Shown here piece after piece: positions 50,164 to 59,419 of a DNA stretch of 64,000 nucleotides; position 1 is the stretch's first letter; every line of letters starts with the position of its first letter. Origin of the DNA: JBBDYG01 sp040901765 (GTDB lineage Bacteria; Planctomycetota; Planctomycetia; Pirellulales; Lacipirellulaceae); the NCBI GenBank assembly GCA_040901765.1, contig JBBDYG010000109.1, positions 1 through 64,000 on the forward strand, written 5' to 3'. Under the pieces are notes generated by a model, which had not been told where the DNA came from, did not search any database, and was given only the letters and a program-made list of their open reading frames with translations. The position numbers and the translations under genes are program-made.

Positions 50164-51624
50164 ATGAACAAGCTGTTCGTATCCGCGCGCGCGCTGCTCG
50201 CGGCATCGGTCCTCTCTCTTTCGGCGCCCCTGGCCGTTGCTCAGGAAGAAGTAGCAACGGAGCCGACCCTTAGCGAAGTGGCAGCTACCGCTGCCGAAGC
50301 GAAACTTGCTGGGCACAACGCATGGATGCTTACCTCCTGCGCGCTCGTCCTCTTCATGACGGCGCCGGGGCTGGCCATGTTCTATGGCGGCTTAGTTCGC
50401 AAGAAGAACGTGCTGAGCGTGCTCATGCAGTGCCTGTTCCTCATGGCCTGGATGACCGTGCTCTGGGCGCTGTATGGATACTCGCTGGCATTTGGCGGTG
50501 ACAATGCCGACCTCGGTGGCAAGTTCAATAAGTGGATCGGCAACACCGATTACTTATTTATGAACAATGTAGCGCGCACTTGGGACGAATCCACGAATGC
50601 GCCGATGGATCCGATGGCCGGAGTGATTCCACGCTACACGCACATGCTGTTTCAAGGCATGTTCTTCATCATCACGCCGGCGCTCATCTGCGGAGCATTC
50701 GCCGAGCGGATGAAGTTTAGCGCCATGCTCTTGTTTACCACCTTATGGGGCACGCTCGTCTATTGCCCGTTGTGCCACTGGGTGTGGGGCGGAGGAATTC
50801 TTGCGTATGGCAAGGACTACGCCTTGGGCGGCGGGGCGCTCGACTTCGCCGGCGGAACGGTCGTGCATATTAGCTCGGGCGTGTCGGCCCTGGTGTGCGC
50901 TGTTGTAATTGGCCGACGGCGAGGCTGGGGCATTGAAGACATGCGGCCCCACAATCTGACTTACACCGCATTGGGGGCATCTATGCTCTGGTTCGGCTGG
51001 TTTGGCTTCAACGCCGGCAGCGAACTTGCCTCCGACGGCCTCACTTCGAGTGCGTTCGCGGCGACCCATTTCTCGGCTGCGGCGGGAGCCATCGCCTGGG
51101 CCTTCTACGAATGGATTGTTCGCGGCAAGCCTAGTGTGCTGGGAACCGCGTCTGGCGCCGTAGCGGGGTTGGTCTGCATCACCCCCGCCGCTGGGTTCGT
51201 GCAACCCATGCCAGCGCTGCTTATGGGTGCTTCAGCGGGCGTCATCTGTGCTCTAGCGTGCAGCAAGCTCAAGAGTGCCTTCGGTTACGATGATTCGCTC
51301 GACGCCTTCGGCGTACATGGCGTCGGCGGCACGTTGGGAGCAATCCTGACCGGCGTGTTCGCCACCCGCGCCTGCTGGAACATCGCCGACGGCAAACCGC
51401 TTGGACTGGTGGAGGTGATACAAACTGAAGCTGGCGGCTGGGGCGCCAGCGTGATGAACGGCCAAGTGGTCGCGGTCCTCGTCACATGGGTATACAGCAT
51501 CGTTGCCACGCTGATCTTGCTCAAAATCGTCGATGCCGTTGTCGGCCTTCGCGTCAGCCAAGAAGGCGAGCAAATCGGTCTCGACCTCGATCAGCACGAG
51601 GAGGAAGGTTACATCCTTCAGTGA
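50164..51624 (+). CDS. amtB: AmtB ammonium transporter
   Basis: This 486-residue trimeric ammonia channel has a cleavable signal peptide (SARALLAASVLSLSAPLAVA). The eleven-helix core follows, including LVLFMTAPGLAMFYGGLVRK and the twin-histidine pair in GGTVVHISSG and FGVHGVGGTLG. HFSAAAGAIAWAFYEW is typical of Amt/Rh proteins, and the C-terminal LRVSQEGEQIGLDLDQHEEE is the PII-responsive tail. The PII gene follows after 142 bases, largely repeat. Confidence 0.93.
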   Translation: MNKLFVSARALLAASVLSLSAPLAVAQEEVATEPTLSEVAATAAEAKLAGHNAWMLTSCALVLFMTAPGLAMFYGGLVRKKNVLSVLMQCLFLMAWMTVLWALYGYSLAFGGDNADLGGKFNKWIGNTDYLFMNNVARTWDESTNAPMDPMAGVIPRYTHMLFQGMFFIITPALICGAFAERMKFSAMLLFTTLWGTLVYCPLCHWVWGGGILAYGKDYALGGGALDFAGGTVVHISSGVSALVCAVVIGRRRGWGIEDMRPHNLTYTALGASMLWFGWFGFNAGSELASDGLTSSAFAATHFSAAAGAIAWAFYEWIVRGKPSVLGTASGAVAGLVCITPAAGFVQPMPALLMGASAGVICALACSKLKSAFGYDDSLDAFGVHGVGGTLGAILTGVFATRACWNIADGKPLGLVEVIQTEAGGWGASVMNGQVVAVLVTWVYSIVATLILLKIVDAVVGLRVSQEGEQIGLDLDQHEEEGYILQ

Positions 51625-51628
51625 GGGC

Positions 51629-51718
51629 GAAGAGGCTGTCGGCTGTCAGCTATCGGCCAGAGAGAGAGTGCGTTCTCGTCTGGCCGACAGCCGGCAGCCG
51701 ATAGCCGAAAGCCATTCG
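51629..51718. repeat. GGCTGTCGGCTGTCAGC repeat, long copy
   Basis: GCTGTCGGCTGTCAGCTATC and its complement GCCGATAGCCGAAAGCC flank GGCCAGAGAGAGAGTGCG and TCGTCTGGCC. It separates amtB from the PII gene; relatives lie at 37408-37447 and 60405-60488. Confidence 0.65.
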
Positions 51719-51766
51719 CATCGCTTTACTCACAATACACGCCACCGAACATAGGAAGCCTTGACC

Positions 51767-52105
51767 ATGAAGAAAATCGAAGCCATCATTCGGCAGTACA
51801 AGCTAGAAGACGTGAAGAACGCCCTCACCGAGGCGGGTGTCGTCGGCATGACCGTTACGGAAGTTCGCGGCTTTGGCCGGCAAAAAGGCCATACCGAAAT
51901 GTACCGCGGCACGGAATACGCCGTCGACCTGGTGCCCAAGATGAAGATCGAAATCGCCGTGGACGACGGCGCGGTAAAGCCGACGATCGACACGATCATT
52001 CGCGCCTCCCAAACCGGGCAAATCGGCGACGGCAAGATTTTTGTCTCCGACCTGACTGACGTGATCCGCATCCGCACCGGCGAAACCGGCGCCGACGCAC
52101 TGTAG
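51767..52105 (+). CDS. glnK: PII nitrogen-regulatory protein (GlnK/GlnB)
   Basis: This 112-residue trimer-forming sensor binds ATP, ADP and 2-oxoglutarate. The uridylylation site is Tyr51 in the T-loop (GHTEMYRGTEYAVDL), and the B-loop and C-terminal strands are intact (GQIGDGKIFV, VIRIRTGETG). AmtB upstream and GlnD downstream are its physical partners in other bacteria, so this three-gene run is a complete uptake/sensing module. I use glnK because of amtB adjacency; glnB is the alternative. Confidence 0.92.
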   Translation: MKKIEAIIRQYKLEDVKNALTEAGVVGMTVTEVRGFGRQKGHTEMYRGTEYAVDLVPKMKIEIAVDDGAVKPTIDTIIRASQTGQIGDGKIFVSDLTDVIRIRTGETGADAL

Positions 52106-52110
52106 CGCAA

Positions 52111-52192
52111 AAGCTGGCAGCAGGCAGTAGGCAGACGGCAAACGCCGCCGTCGCAATCATCCCTACTGCCTGCTGCCCTCTGCCCGCTTCCT
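52111..52192. repeat. GCAGGCAGTAGGCAG-type repeat, copy 2
   Basis: GCAGCAGGCAGTAGGCAGAC pairs with CTACTGCCTGCTGCCCTCTG around GGCAAACGCCG. It fills the gap between the PII gene and glnD. Confidence 0.7.
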
Positions 52193-52200
52193 ACCTCCAA

Positions 52201-54831
52201 ATGCCCCACACATCTCGCCTGCGACCCGAACTCCTGGCCGTGCGCGAGCAGTTGGTAGAGGAGCGCAACCGCATTCGCGAGCAACACGACCGCGGCCTGC
52301 CCAGCGTGCAGGTCTGCGGGCGGCTTACATCGTCGGTCGATATGGCCATCCAGCGGCTGCACGACGCTGCGCTCGCCGACATGCCCCAGGCCGATGCAAA
52401 CGCCCTTCGCGAACATAGCGCGCTGGTCGCGCACGGGGGTTATGGCCGGCGGCAACTCGCGCCGTTCTCCGACGTCGACCTGATGCTGCTTCACGACGGG
52501 AAGATCGACGCTGCCATCACGGCTTTGGCTCGTCGACTTACGCAGGACGTGTTCGACGTGGGTTTGCAGTTGGGCCAAAGTGTTCGCTCGCTCAGCGATG
52601 CCGTGCAACTGGCGCGCACCGATCCCCTTGTGGGAACCTCGCTTGTCGAATCGCGGCTGGTACTGGGCGGTTCCGAGTTGTACGAAAAATATCGTACAGC
52701 CCTTGTTGCCATGCTTCAAAGGCGGAGAGCGCCGCTGACGCTCGCTTTCATCGACGCCCGCAGGCAAGAGCGGCTTAAATTCGGCGAGACGGTCTTCGTC
52801 CTGGAACCGAATGTGAAAAAGTCTCGCGGCGGGTTACGCGACATTCACCTTTTCCGCTGGCTGTGGTTCCTCAAGAGCGGAGAGGCCGATCCCGACCGGC
52901 TCCACATGTTGGGCCACCTGTCGAAATTCGATCACCGCCGGCTCTCCTCAAGCACCAGCTTCTTGCTGCGCGTGCGCAACGAAATGCACTTCGCCGCCGG
53001 CACGGCGCGCGACACGCTCGTCCGACCCGAGCAGGTCCGCCTTGCCGAGCGATTCGGCATTCGCGGCTACGACGGCTTGCTGCCGGTCGAAGAGTTCATG
53101 CGCGATTATTTTCGCCACACGAATCACATCTGGTTTCTGGCCCATCGCATGTCCGATCTGGCCAAGCCCACGCCGACCCTTGCCCGCGTACTCGGGCCGG
53201 TGCTCGGTCGTAATATCGACCAAGACTATCGCATCGGCATGCACGAAATCAGCGCGACGCAACTTGGCCGCACGAAACTCAAAAGCCGCACCGAGGAGGT
53301 GCTGCGGCTGGTCGACCTCGCCCGATATCATGACCGACGCATCGCGCAAGAGACGTGGTACCACATCTATCGTTCGGCGCCAGAACTACCTGACACGGTC
53401 GACGACTCCACCGCCCGTCGTTTTTTGCAAATCATGGACACCCCAGCGCGACTCGGTGAATTGCTGCGGCGACTGCACGAGCTCGGCGTCCTCGAAAAAG
53501 TGATCCCCGGGTTCACACATGCGCGGTATTTGCTTCAGTTCAACCAATATCACAAGTTCACGGTCGACGAACACTGCATCCGCGCGGTAGAAGAAGCGAG
53601 CCGGTTTGCGGAACGCCGCGACCGCCTTGGTGAAGTTTATCGCTCGTTTCAGCGCAAATGGCTGTTGCATCTAGCACTCTTATTACACGACTTGGGCAAA
53701 GGCTTCGACCGCGATCACAGCGAAGTAGGTGCGGAAATGGCTGCAGCCAACGCGGCCAAATTGGGGCTCTCGCCGGCCGACGCCGAGACGCTGACGATGC
53801 TCGTGCGACGACATCTGGAAATGTCGCATCTGGCGTTTCGCCGCGACACGAGCGACGAAGAAACAATTGCCCGCTTCGCCCAATCGCTGGGAACGCCGGA
53901 GCACCTGACGCTGATATATCTGCTTACCTGCGCCGATCTTGCCGCGGTCGGGCCAGGCGTGCTCAACGACTGGAAGGTCGAGGTGCTGACCGAAATCCAT
54001 GCCCGAGCACTACGGACGTTCGAGCCCGAAATTGCTCCCGCCGCCGACCACCGACACCTATTACGCACCGAAGCGTTGCGGCTGCTGAAAGGGGATGAGC
54101 GGTCATCCCGCTGGTTTGCCGCGCAATTCGATTTGTTGCCGGAGACGTTGCTGGCACGGCTTACGCCACCCCAAGTGGTCGAACTCTTACAGAGGTTGCA
54201 ATCACTCGAGTCGACTCGAAGTGCCGCTTGGGGCCAGTACTACACTGATGCAAAAACCGTGGAATTCACCGCGGGAATCGCCGGCGGCGTCGGTCGCGGT
54301 ATTTTCTCCAGCATGGCCGGTACCCTGAGCACGTTCGGCATGCAAATCTTCGCGGCCGAGACGGTCGTGTTAGCCGACGACCTGCTACTACTGCGCTACC
54401 AGACCGAAGACAACGAACACAAAACCGGCCCAACGCCGCGCGAGCGCATCGACAGAATTGCGGCGGCGATGGTCGCCTCGATCGACAGCCCCGAACCGCC
54501 CAAGTTCCGCCGCATCTGGGGCCACGATCAGGCCCAGGCGAACTTGGCGCTGATGCAACTCCCAAACGAAGTCCGCATCGACCCCACGCTTCCGGGCGAT
54601 TCGACGATCGTCGAAGTTTTCACCGTCGACCGGTTGGGACTGCTTTACGATCTTGCCCGCACGATTCACGAGCTGAATCTAGTCATCCGCTTCGCCAAGA
54701 TCGGCACGTCGCTCGACCGCGTGGTCGACGTGTTTTACGTCACCGAACGCGATGGGACGAAACCGACCGATGCCGGTCGGTTGGAAGAAATCGCGACCAA
54801 GTTGCGGCAAGTGATTGAACCGGCGGCGTGA
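52201..54831 (+). CDS. glnD: [Protein-PII] uridylyltransferase/uridylyl-removing enzyme
   Basis: This 876-residue sensor covalently modifies PII by nitrogen status. The nucleotidyltransferase part has GGYGRRQLAPFSDVDLML (79-96) with catalytic DVD. A central HD domain has HLALLLHDLGKGFDRDHSEV (about 490-510) for UMP removal. Two C-terminal ACT domains read VEFTAGIAGGVGRGIFSSMA and VFTVDRLGLLYDLARTIHEL and bind glutamine. All four expected modules are intact. The first ATG follows a repeat, so the true start could be a few codons downstream. Confidence 0.93.
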   Translation: MPHTSRLRPELLAVREQLVEERNRIREQHDRGLPSVQVCGRLTSSVDMAIQRLHDAALADMPQADANALREHSALVAHGGYGRRQLAPFSDVDLMLLHDGKIDAAITALARRLTQDVFDVGLQLGQSVRSLSDAVQLARTDPLVGTSLVESRLVLGGSELYEKYRTALVAMLQRRRAPLTLAFIDARRQERLKFGETVFVLEPNVKKSRGGLRDIHLFRWLWFLKSGEADPDRLHMLGHLSKFDHRRLSSSTSFLLRVRNEMHFAAGTARDTLVRPEQVRLAERFGIRGYDGLLPVEEFMRDYFRHTNHIWFLAHRMSDLAKPTPTLARVLGPVLGRNIDQDYRIGMHEISATQLGRTKLKSRTEEVLRLVDLARYHDRRIAQETWYHIYRSAPELPDTVDDSTARRFLQIMDTPARLGELLRRLHELGVLEKVIPGFTHARYLLQFNQYHKFTVDEHCIRAVEEASRFAERRDRLGEVYRSFQRKWLLHLALLLHDLGKGFDRDHSEVGAEMAAANAAKLGLSPADAETLTMLVRRHLEMSHLAFRRDTSDEETIARFAQSLGTPEHLTLIYLLTCADLAAVGPGVLNDWKVEVLTEIHARALRTFEPEIAPAADHRHLLRTEALRLLKGDERSSRWFAAQFDLLPETLLARLTPPQVVELLQRLQSLESTRSAAWGQYYTDAKTVEFTAGIAGGVGRGIFSSMAGTLSTFGMQIFAAETVVLADDLLLLRYQTEDNEHKTGPTPRERIDRIAAAMVASIDSPEPPKFRRIWGHDQAQANLALMQLPNEVRIDPTLPGDSTIVEVFTVDRLGLLYDLARTIHELNLVIRFAKIGTSLDRVVDVFYVTERDGTKPTDAGRLEEIATKLRQVIEPAA

Positions 54832-54867
54832 CGCGAGATCGCGGCAAGCAGAGAGGTTCTACTCTAA

Positions 54868-55215
54868 TTATTCTCTGTCCAAATCGCGAAGTAGTTCAGC
54901 AAGTTGATCGCGCAGTAGCGGAATCTTGTTCACGGCAACGTCCCACACCAACTCGTAGTCCACGCCGAAATAGCCGTGGATCAATCGGTCTCTCATACCG
55001 GCCATGGCCCGCCACTCGAATTCGGGGTACTGCACTCGGAAATCGTCGGGAACGTGCTTGGCTGCCTCACCAATGATCTCGATACTGCGAACAATCGCAC
55101 GCTTCAAGGTCTCATCACCGAGAAATTCCGTTCGCTCAAGACTCGCCGATTGTTCGGCGACGTATCGGGCTTCGGTCAACATGTGCCGCAGGTATTCAGT
55201 CGGCGACGACAACAT
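54868..55215 (-). CDS. hepT: HepT-like (DUF86) toxin
   Basis: This 115-residue all-helical HEPN protein ends with the RNase-like motif RDRLIHGYFGVD (R-x4-H-x-Y), preceded by LKRAIVRSIEIIGEAAKHV. HepT toxins are inhibited by AMPylation by their MNT partner. Its 5' end overlaps the MNT gene by 20 bases on the same strand, so the pair is translationally coupled. Confidence 0.88.
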   Translation of the reverse strand: MLSSPTEYLRHMLTEARYVAEQSASLERTEFLGDETLKRAIVRSIEIIGEAAKHVPDDFRVQYPEFEWRAMAGMRDRLIHGYFGVDYELVWDVAVNKIPLLRDQLAELLRDLDRE

Positions 55216-55513
55216 CTTCCGCCTCTTGCAGGATGTGTGGGCCGATATGAGGGCTGAGGGATTCGGGCGTCAGTAGCTCGATGCGCCGCTGAAGCGATCC
55301 TTCCAACAGTTCGCATACCGCCCAAAAGTTGTCGTAAGTTTTTCGTCCCGGCGCGAACTCGACGAGTAAATCCACGTCGCTATCGGCATGTTGATCGCCG
55401 CGCACGAAGGAGCCAAAGAGCGCTAACCGCTTCACTCCGTAGGCTCGAAGTTGCGGCTTTATTTGCAGGATTCGGCCGACGAGTTCTTGCCGGCTCTCAA
55501 CAACGGTACTCAT
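55196..55513 (-). CDS. mntA: MNT-type nucleotidyltransferase antitoxin
   Basis: This 105-residue minimal nucleotidyltransferase has LALFGSFVRGDQHADSDVDL with the GS and DxD catalytic motif. It AMPylates and inactivates HepT at a tyrosine in characterised systems. It is encoded upstream of, and overlapping with, the hepT-like gene; the order antitoxin-then-toxin is typical. No hypermutation or mobile element is visible beside it. Confidence 0.88.
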   Translation of the reverse strand: MSTVVESRQELVGRILQIKPQLRAYGVKRLALFGSFVRGDQHADSDVDLLVEFAPGRKTYDNFWAVCELLEGSLQRRIELLTPESLSPHIGPHILQEAEDVVVAD

Positions 55514-55571
55514 ACAAGTAATATAGGCCGTGCGCCGATGGAATGAAACGGTGAATCCAACGCGGTTCTTA

Positions 55572-56498
55572 TCATGTCACCAGTCCTTTCGTCACCATCA
55601 TAAACACATCCTCGAGCGTCGGTTCCTTGTCGGCAAATGAAGTCAGCCCGACATTGGCGTTCACAAGTTGCCGTAAAAGTTGCTGCACTTCGGCGTCGCC
55701 GCCCGCCAGTTCGACGGTGCAGCTTCGCGTGTCGACCTGCACGCTACGCACGCTAGGATGGCTGCGGATGAGGCTCACCCCCTGGTCGGGCTCGCCGTGG
55801 AATCGAATCTCCAGATGGCGATTGCGCTGAATCTGGCGGTAAACTTTATCGATCGGCCCGTGCAGCAAAAGTTGGCCTCGCTCGATGATGCCGATGCTCG
55901 TGCAGCAGTCGGCCAACTCCGTGAGAATGTGGCTCGAAATCAAGATCGTCTTGCCCATCTTGCGAAGCTCTTTGAGCAGCGCTTTCACTTCCAACCGGGC
56001 TCGCGGGTCGAGGCCGCTTGCCGGTTCGTCGAGAATCAGCACGGGCGGGTCGTGAACCAGCGTTTTGGCCAGGCACAACCGTTGCTTCATGCCGCGGGAT
56101 AGGCCATTTACGTAATCCTCACGCTTGTGGGTCAAGTCGAGCAACTCCAGCACGTCGCCGATCACCGCTTTGCGTCGGCTGCGCGGGATCTCATACGCCA
56201 CGGCGAAGAAGTCGAGGAACTCCCAGACCTTCATGCCGTCGTACACGCCGAAGTTATCGGGCATGTAGCCAACACTGCGGCGGACGCCAATCGGGTCGCC
56301 CGTTACACTGTGGCCATTAACGACGCCCTCCCCGTGGCTAGCTTTGAGCAAAGTGGCTAGAAAGCGAATCGTGGTGCTTTTGCCGGCGCCGTTAGGGCCG
56401 ATGAAACCGAATAATTCCCCCGCTTCGATCTTGAGACTGAGGTTCTCAACCGCGACGAAATCGCCATAGGCCTTGCTAAAGTTGACAAGCTCGATCAT
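55572..56498 (-). CDS. ABC transporter ATP-binding protein (CcmA/NodI type)
   Basis: This 308-residue ATPase has Walker A GPNGAGKSTTIRFLA, a Q-loop (GYMPDNFGVYDG), signature LSRGMKQRLCLAKTL and Walker B VLILDEPASGLD with a switch histidine (ISSHIL). The C-terminal extra domain (EPTLEDVFMMVTKG) is typical of the DrrA/CcmA-like class. The start at 56498 removes a repeat-encoded leader. It is 111 bases downstream of the large membrane protein gene and probably energises it; a classical ABC-2 permease gene is not present. Confidence 0.88.
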   Translation of the reverse strand: MIELVNFSKAYGDFVAVENLSLKIEAGELFGFIGPNGAGKSTTIRFLATLLKASHGEGVVNGHSVTGDPIGVRRSVGYMPDNFGVYDGMKVWEFLDFFAVAYEIPRSRRKAVIGDVLELLDLTHKREDYVNGLSRGMKQRLCLAKTLVHDPPVLILDEPASGLDPRARLEVKALLKELRKMGKTILISSHILTELADCCTSIGIIERGQLLLHGPIDKVYRQIQRNRHLEIRFHGEPDQGVSLIRSHPSVRSVQVDTRSCTVELAGGDAEVQQLLRQLVNANVGLTSFADKEPTLEDVFMMVTKGLVT

Positions 56499-56515
56499 GC
56501 GGCATCGCAGCGTAA

Positions 56516-56599
56516 GGGTGGCACGCCCTGAGTCCGCGAAGGGCGTGGGGGGTACTGACGGCAGCCACGCCCTTCGCAGAGCCTCAGGGCGTGCCACCC
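56516..56599. repeat. Long hairpin repeat GGGTGGCACGCCCTGAG
   Basis: The arms GGGTGGCACGCCCTGAG with CGCGAAGGGCGTGG, and CCACGCCCTTCGC with CCTCAGGGCGTGCCACCC, are joined by about 15 bases. It lies between the large membrane-protein gene and its ATPase gene. Confidence 0.75.
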
Positions 56600-56609
56600 A
56601 ACTTCAAGG

Positions 56610-59105
56610 TTACTTCTGTGTTAACACGTCGAGCGGGGAATTGACATCGGGGGTTGGCGGCGGAAGTTGCCCGTATTGGAGGTGGGCGATCACCAGCGTC
56701 GCGCCCTGCGCCTGGGATGCCGCCGGCGTGACCGCCGATCCGGGCAAAATTTCGTCCACCCGCGCCACCAACCGCACCTCGCCAGGGTCGAGATGCCGCG
56801 GATCGCAGGCCACCTCGAACAATGGTTCGAGATTCAACAGTCTTCGCGGCAGGCCTTTCAATTCTTGCTTGCGCATCCGGCCGAGCGTGGCCTCGTCAGA
56901 ATCGTAATACAAGATCGCCGATGCACCGGGCCGAAGCTCGCCGATCCAGCACACGTCAAGGTTCTTGCCGTTCGATGATGGCCGGATGATCGCCACACTA
57001 TGAAGTCGCAAAGCCGAATGATTTTCAATCTGCGGTTCTTTCCGCGACGACTCGCCCAATACGATCAACCCCGCCGTGGCGGAAGTCATTTCCTCGCTGT
57101 GAACCATTCGCGTCGAAGCACTGGTCACTTCCAAATTCGAGAGCCGCACTTTGTCCTGCTGCGAGAAGGCCACGGCCACGATCGACTGCCCCGGCAACAC
57201 TGCGCCCGCGGGAAACGGCGCCGCCAGCGTCGAGGGATCGTCATAAGCAAGCTCGTACGTTGTCGAGAGCGACGTGTAGAGAGCGGTGAAGCGGGTCAGG
57301 TGTCCCCGGGGATAGTTCGGTTGCAACTCCAGCACGGCGATCTCCGTCTGGGCGCGGACGAAGCCGATATCGAGCTGCGCCTGGCGCACCACCACCCAAG
57401 TGCCGGCGAGCGCAATGAGCGGCGCCGCGACCCACGCCCATTCCACCCGGCCAATGGAGTGGAAAATGGCCCAATTGAGCGGCACCAACACCAGCAGGTA
57501 CGCCCCCAGGCGGATGAGTACGAACGTCGCGTCGGGCACGTTGACACCGGCCGCTTCGCGAAGTGCCGCCGCGGCCGCAAGCGCCGGGACGCTTTCGTCG
57601 TTCCAACCCGCAACCCCGCCCGCGAGCAGCGGTGGTAGCGTTTCCTCCCGCGTTGTGCTTTCGATGTTGCCTGGTGCAATCCCCAACATCGCGGGGTCGG
57701 TGGCCACAACGGTGCGATAATTCGTGACAGTTGGGTCGTCGTGCGTATCGCGACCAAAATAACGTAGCTGACTGTTAAACGCCGCGTCGAGTCGGTGATC
57801 GGGTTTGCCCGCCCAATTTACATGCAGCTCGTCATACGGCCCGCGAGAGAACTCCCGTGCTTCGCGGCGCAATAGTGCGGAATTTACGAGTTGGTCCAGC
57901 GGCGGTCCCCACGTGAGCAGGTCGCGTTCGGCGAACTGAAAGGCCGACACCAGAATTCGCCCCCGGCCCACCCGCCGTTCCGCGAGCAAGTCGCCCGTGC
58001 CGGGCACCCATTGCGCCTCGGACCGCGGCAGCAACTTAATTCCCGACCAAGCCGACGTGGGCACGATTGGTTTTGCCCTTCCCGCAAAAGTCCACGTTTG
58101 ATTGAGGGGCTGTAGATCGGCCGCGCCGATCGTTCTCGCGCCCTTCGTGTCTGCGGGCAGGTACGCCGAGAGAAAGCTGCCGTTCAGCAGATCGAGTGAA
58201 TCGGGCCCGCTCACCAATAGCTGTCCGCCCCAATGAAGCCAATCGACGAGCGCCGTCCGCTGCAACTCATTGAGCTGCTCGGGATCGACCTCATCCCAAA
58301 CCAGGTAGGCGATGCTCGACCAGCACAGCGATCCCTCCGGAAGCGGCACCCGGCGGCTGATGTCGGGCAACAGCACGTGATAGTGGACCGTGTCGTCGGA
58401 ATTGTCCTCCGTATCGACCGGTGCCTTAAACGAATTGAGCGTCTTGAGAAACGTGTATCTCGTCGGCTCCTTCGCCAGCACCACCACGTAGTACTGATAC
58501 GGCGGCATAAGCGTCAGCGGCCGCTGGGAGGTGTCAGGAATTCGGCGACCCGAAGTGCGTTCTCGCAGCGTTGCCTGAAGCCGCACCTCATCTTCCGCCG
58601 GCGGAATATACAGCGTGCTGTCGATGCTCTTGACTCGGCCCTTCACCAGCGCGACCGGGCGCTCCGCCGACAGAGTGTACGGTGTTCGCGGAACGGGAAG
58701 CGGCTTCCGCTCCTTGTCGAATACTTGCAATGTTGTTTCGCCGATGAAGTCGCCGTAGTTGGCCTTCATTAATTGTGAGGCAGTAATCCAATGCCCCGGC
58801 TTCGCCAGCCGCGGCTGGCCGCTCTCGGCAGGTTGCGGAATAGCCGGACCGATTTCGTAGTCGGGCTTCTTCTTTTGCTTCGCTTCTTCGGCCTTCTTTT
58901 TCTTTTCCTTTTCTTCGGCCACTTTCTTGGCCTGCGCCTGCTGCTGCGGGCTTTGCTCTCGGCAACCGCCGCAGCCTCCGATGGAGCAGCACAGCACCGC
59001 TAGCAAGGCCGCGGCCAATCGGATCGAAGCCAACCGGCCAGTCGATCTGGTAGAGAATTGCGTCGTTCCCGACGCGGGCGACCAGATGGAACCGATAAGA
59101 GCCAT
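56610..59105 (-). CDS. Large membrane-associated protein beside an ABC ATPase
   Basis: This 831-residue protein has an N-terminal signal/anchor (LAAALLAVLCCSIGGC) ending at a lipobox-like IGGC, then a Lys/Glu/Gln coiled coil. Long beta-rich regions include a GATase-like stretch (LVDWLHWGGQLLVSGPDSLD). Two membrane helices follow near 520-580 (LIRLGAYLLVLVPLNWAIFH, WVAAPLIALAGTWVVV), then another extracytoplasmic beta domain. The shape resembles GldG/DUF-type proteins paired with gliding-type ABC transporters. The ATG at 59105 is chosen; a frame to 59189 exists. Confidence 0.75.
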   Translation of the reverse strand: MALIGSIWSPASGTTQFSTRSTGRLASIRLAAALLAVLCCSIGGCGGCREQSPQQQAQAKKVAEEKEKKKKAEEAKQKKKPDYEIGPAIPQPAESGQPRLAKPGHWITASQLMKANYGDFIGETTLQVFDKERKPLPVPRTPYTLSAERPVALVKGRVKSIDSTLYIPPAEDEVRLQATLRERTSGRRIPDTSQRPLTLMPPYQYYVVVLAKEPTRYTFLKTLNSFKAPVDTEDNSDDTVHYHVLLPDISRRVPLPEGSLCWSSIAYLVWDEVDPEQLNELQRTALVDWLHWGGQLLVSGPDSLDLLNGSFLSAYLPADTKGARTIGAADLQPLNQTWTFAGRAKPIVPTSAWSGIKLLPRSEAQWVPGTGDLLAERRVGRGRILVSAFQFAERDLLTWGPPLDQLVNSALLRREAREFSRGPYDELHVNWAGKPDHRLDAAFNSQLRYFGRDTHDDPTVTNYRTVVATDPAMLGIAPGNIESTTREETLPPLLAGGVAGWNDESVPALAAAAALREAAGVNVPDATFVLIRLGAYLLVLVPLNWAIFHSIGRVEWAWVAAPLIALAGTWVVVRQAQLDIGFVRAQTEIAVLELQPNYPRGHLTRFTALYTSLSTTYELAYDDPSTLAAPFPAGAVLPGQSIVAVAFSQQDKVRLSNLEVTSASTRMVHSEEMTSATAGLIVLGESSRKEPQIENHSALRLHSVAIIRPSSNGKNLDVCWIGELRPGASAILYYDSDEATLGRMRKQELKGLPRRLLNLEPLFEVACDPRHLDPGEVRLVARVDEILPGSAVTPAASQAQGATLVIAHLQYGQLPPPTPDVNSPLDVLTQK

Positions 59106-59315
59106 GGCTTCAGTTTGCCGTAAGGGCCAGCAATTCGTCAAACGATAGGTGCGGCAATCCGCGGCCGAAGTTGTGTGAGAAGCGGCCACGGAAGCGGGGT
59201 TTACTCCACCAACCTGATGGTTCCGCGGCCGGGCGGGATCTACTGAATCAAGTTACTACAGTCGCTTGGAACTAGTTCCGCTGCGTTAAACATGCTGAAA
59301 AGGGGTCTTAAAGGC

Positions 59316-59334
59316 TTGGGCATATGACTTGCAT
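59316..59334 (+). promoter_or_regulatory. Putative sigma54 promoter of the receiver/HPt operon
   Basis: TGGGCATATGACTTGCAT has GG at 59319-59320 and GC at 59331-59332 with exactly 10 bases between, matching the -24/-12 sigma54 consensus including CA after GG and TTGCAT. It is about 85 bases before the start codon and close to a convergent NtrC-type gene. Confidence 0.6.
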
Positions 59335-59419
59335 GCATTTTTTCTAATCTATTGCTGCTACAGAATCGTTTAGCATCTTGGCCTGGTTGCGGGGCCACCG
59401 GCTTTAGGACTTATACGAA

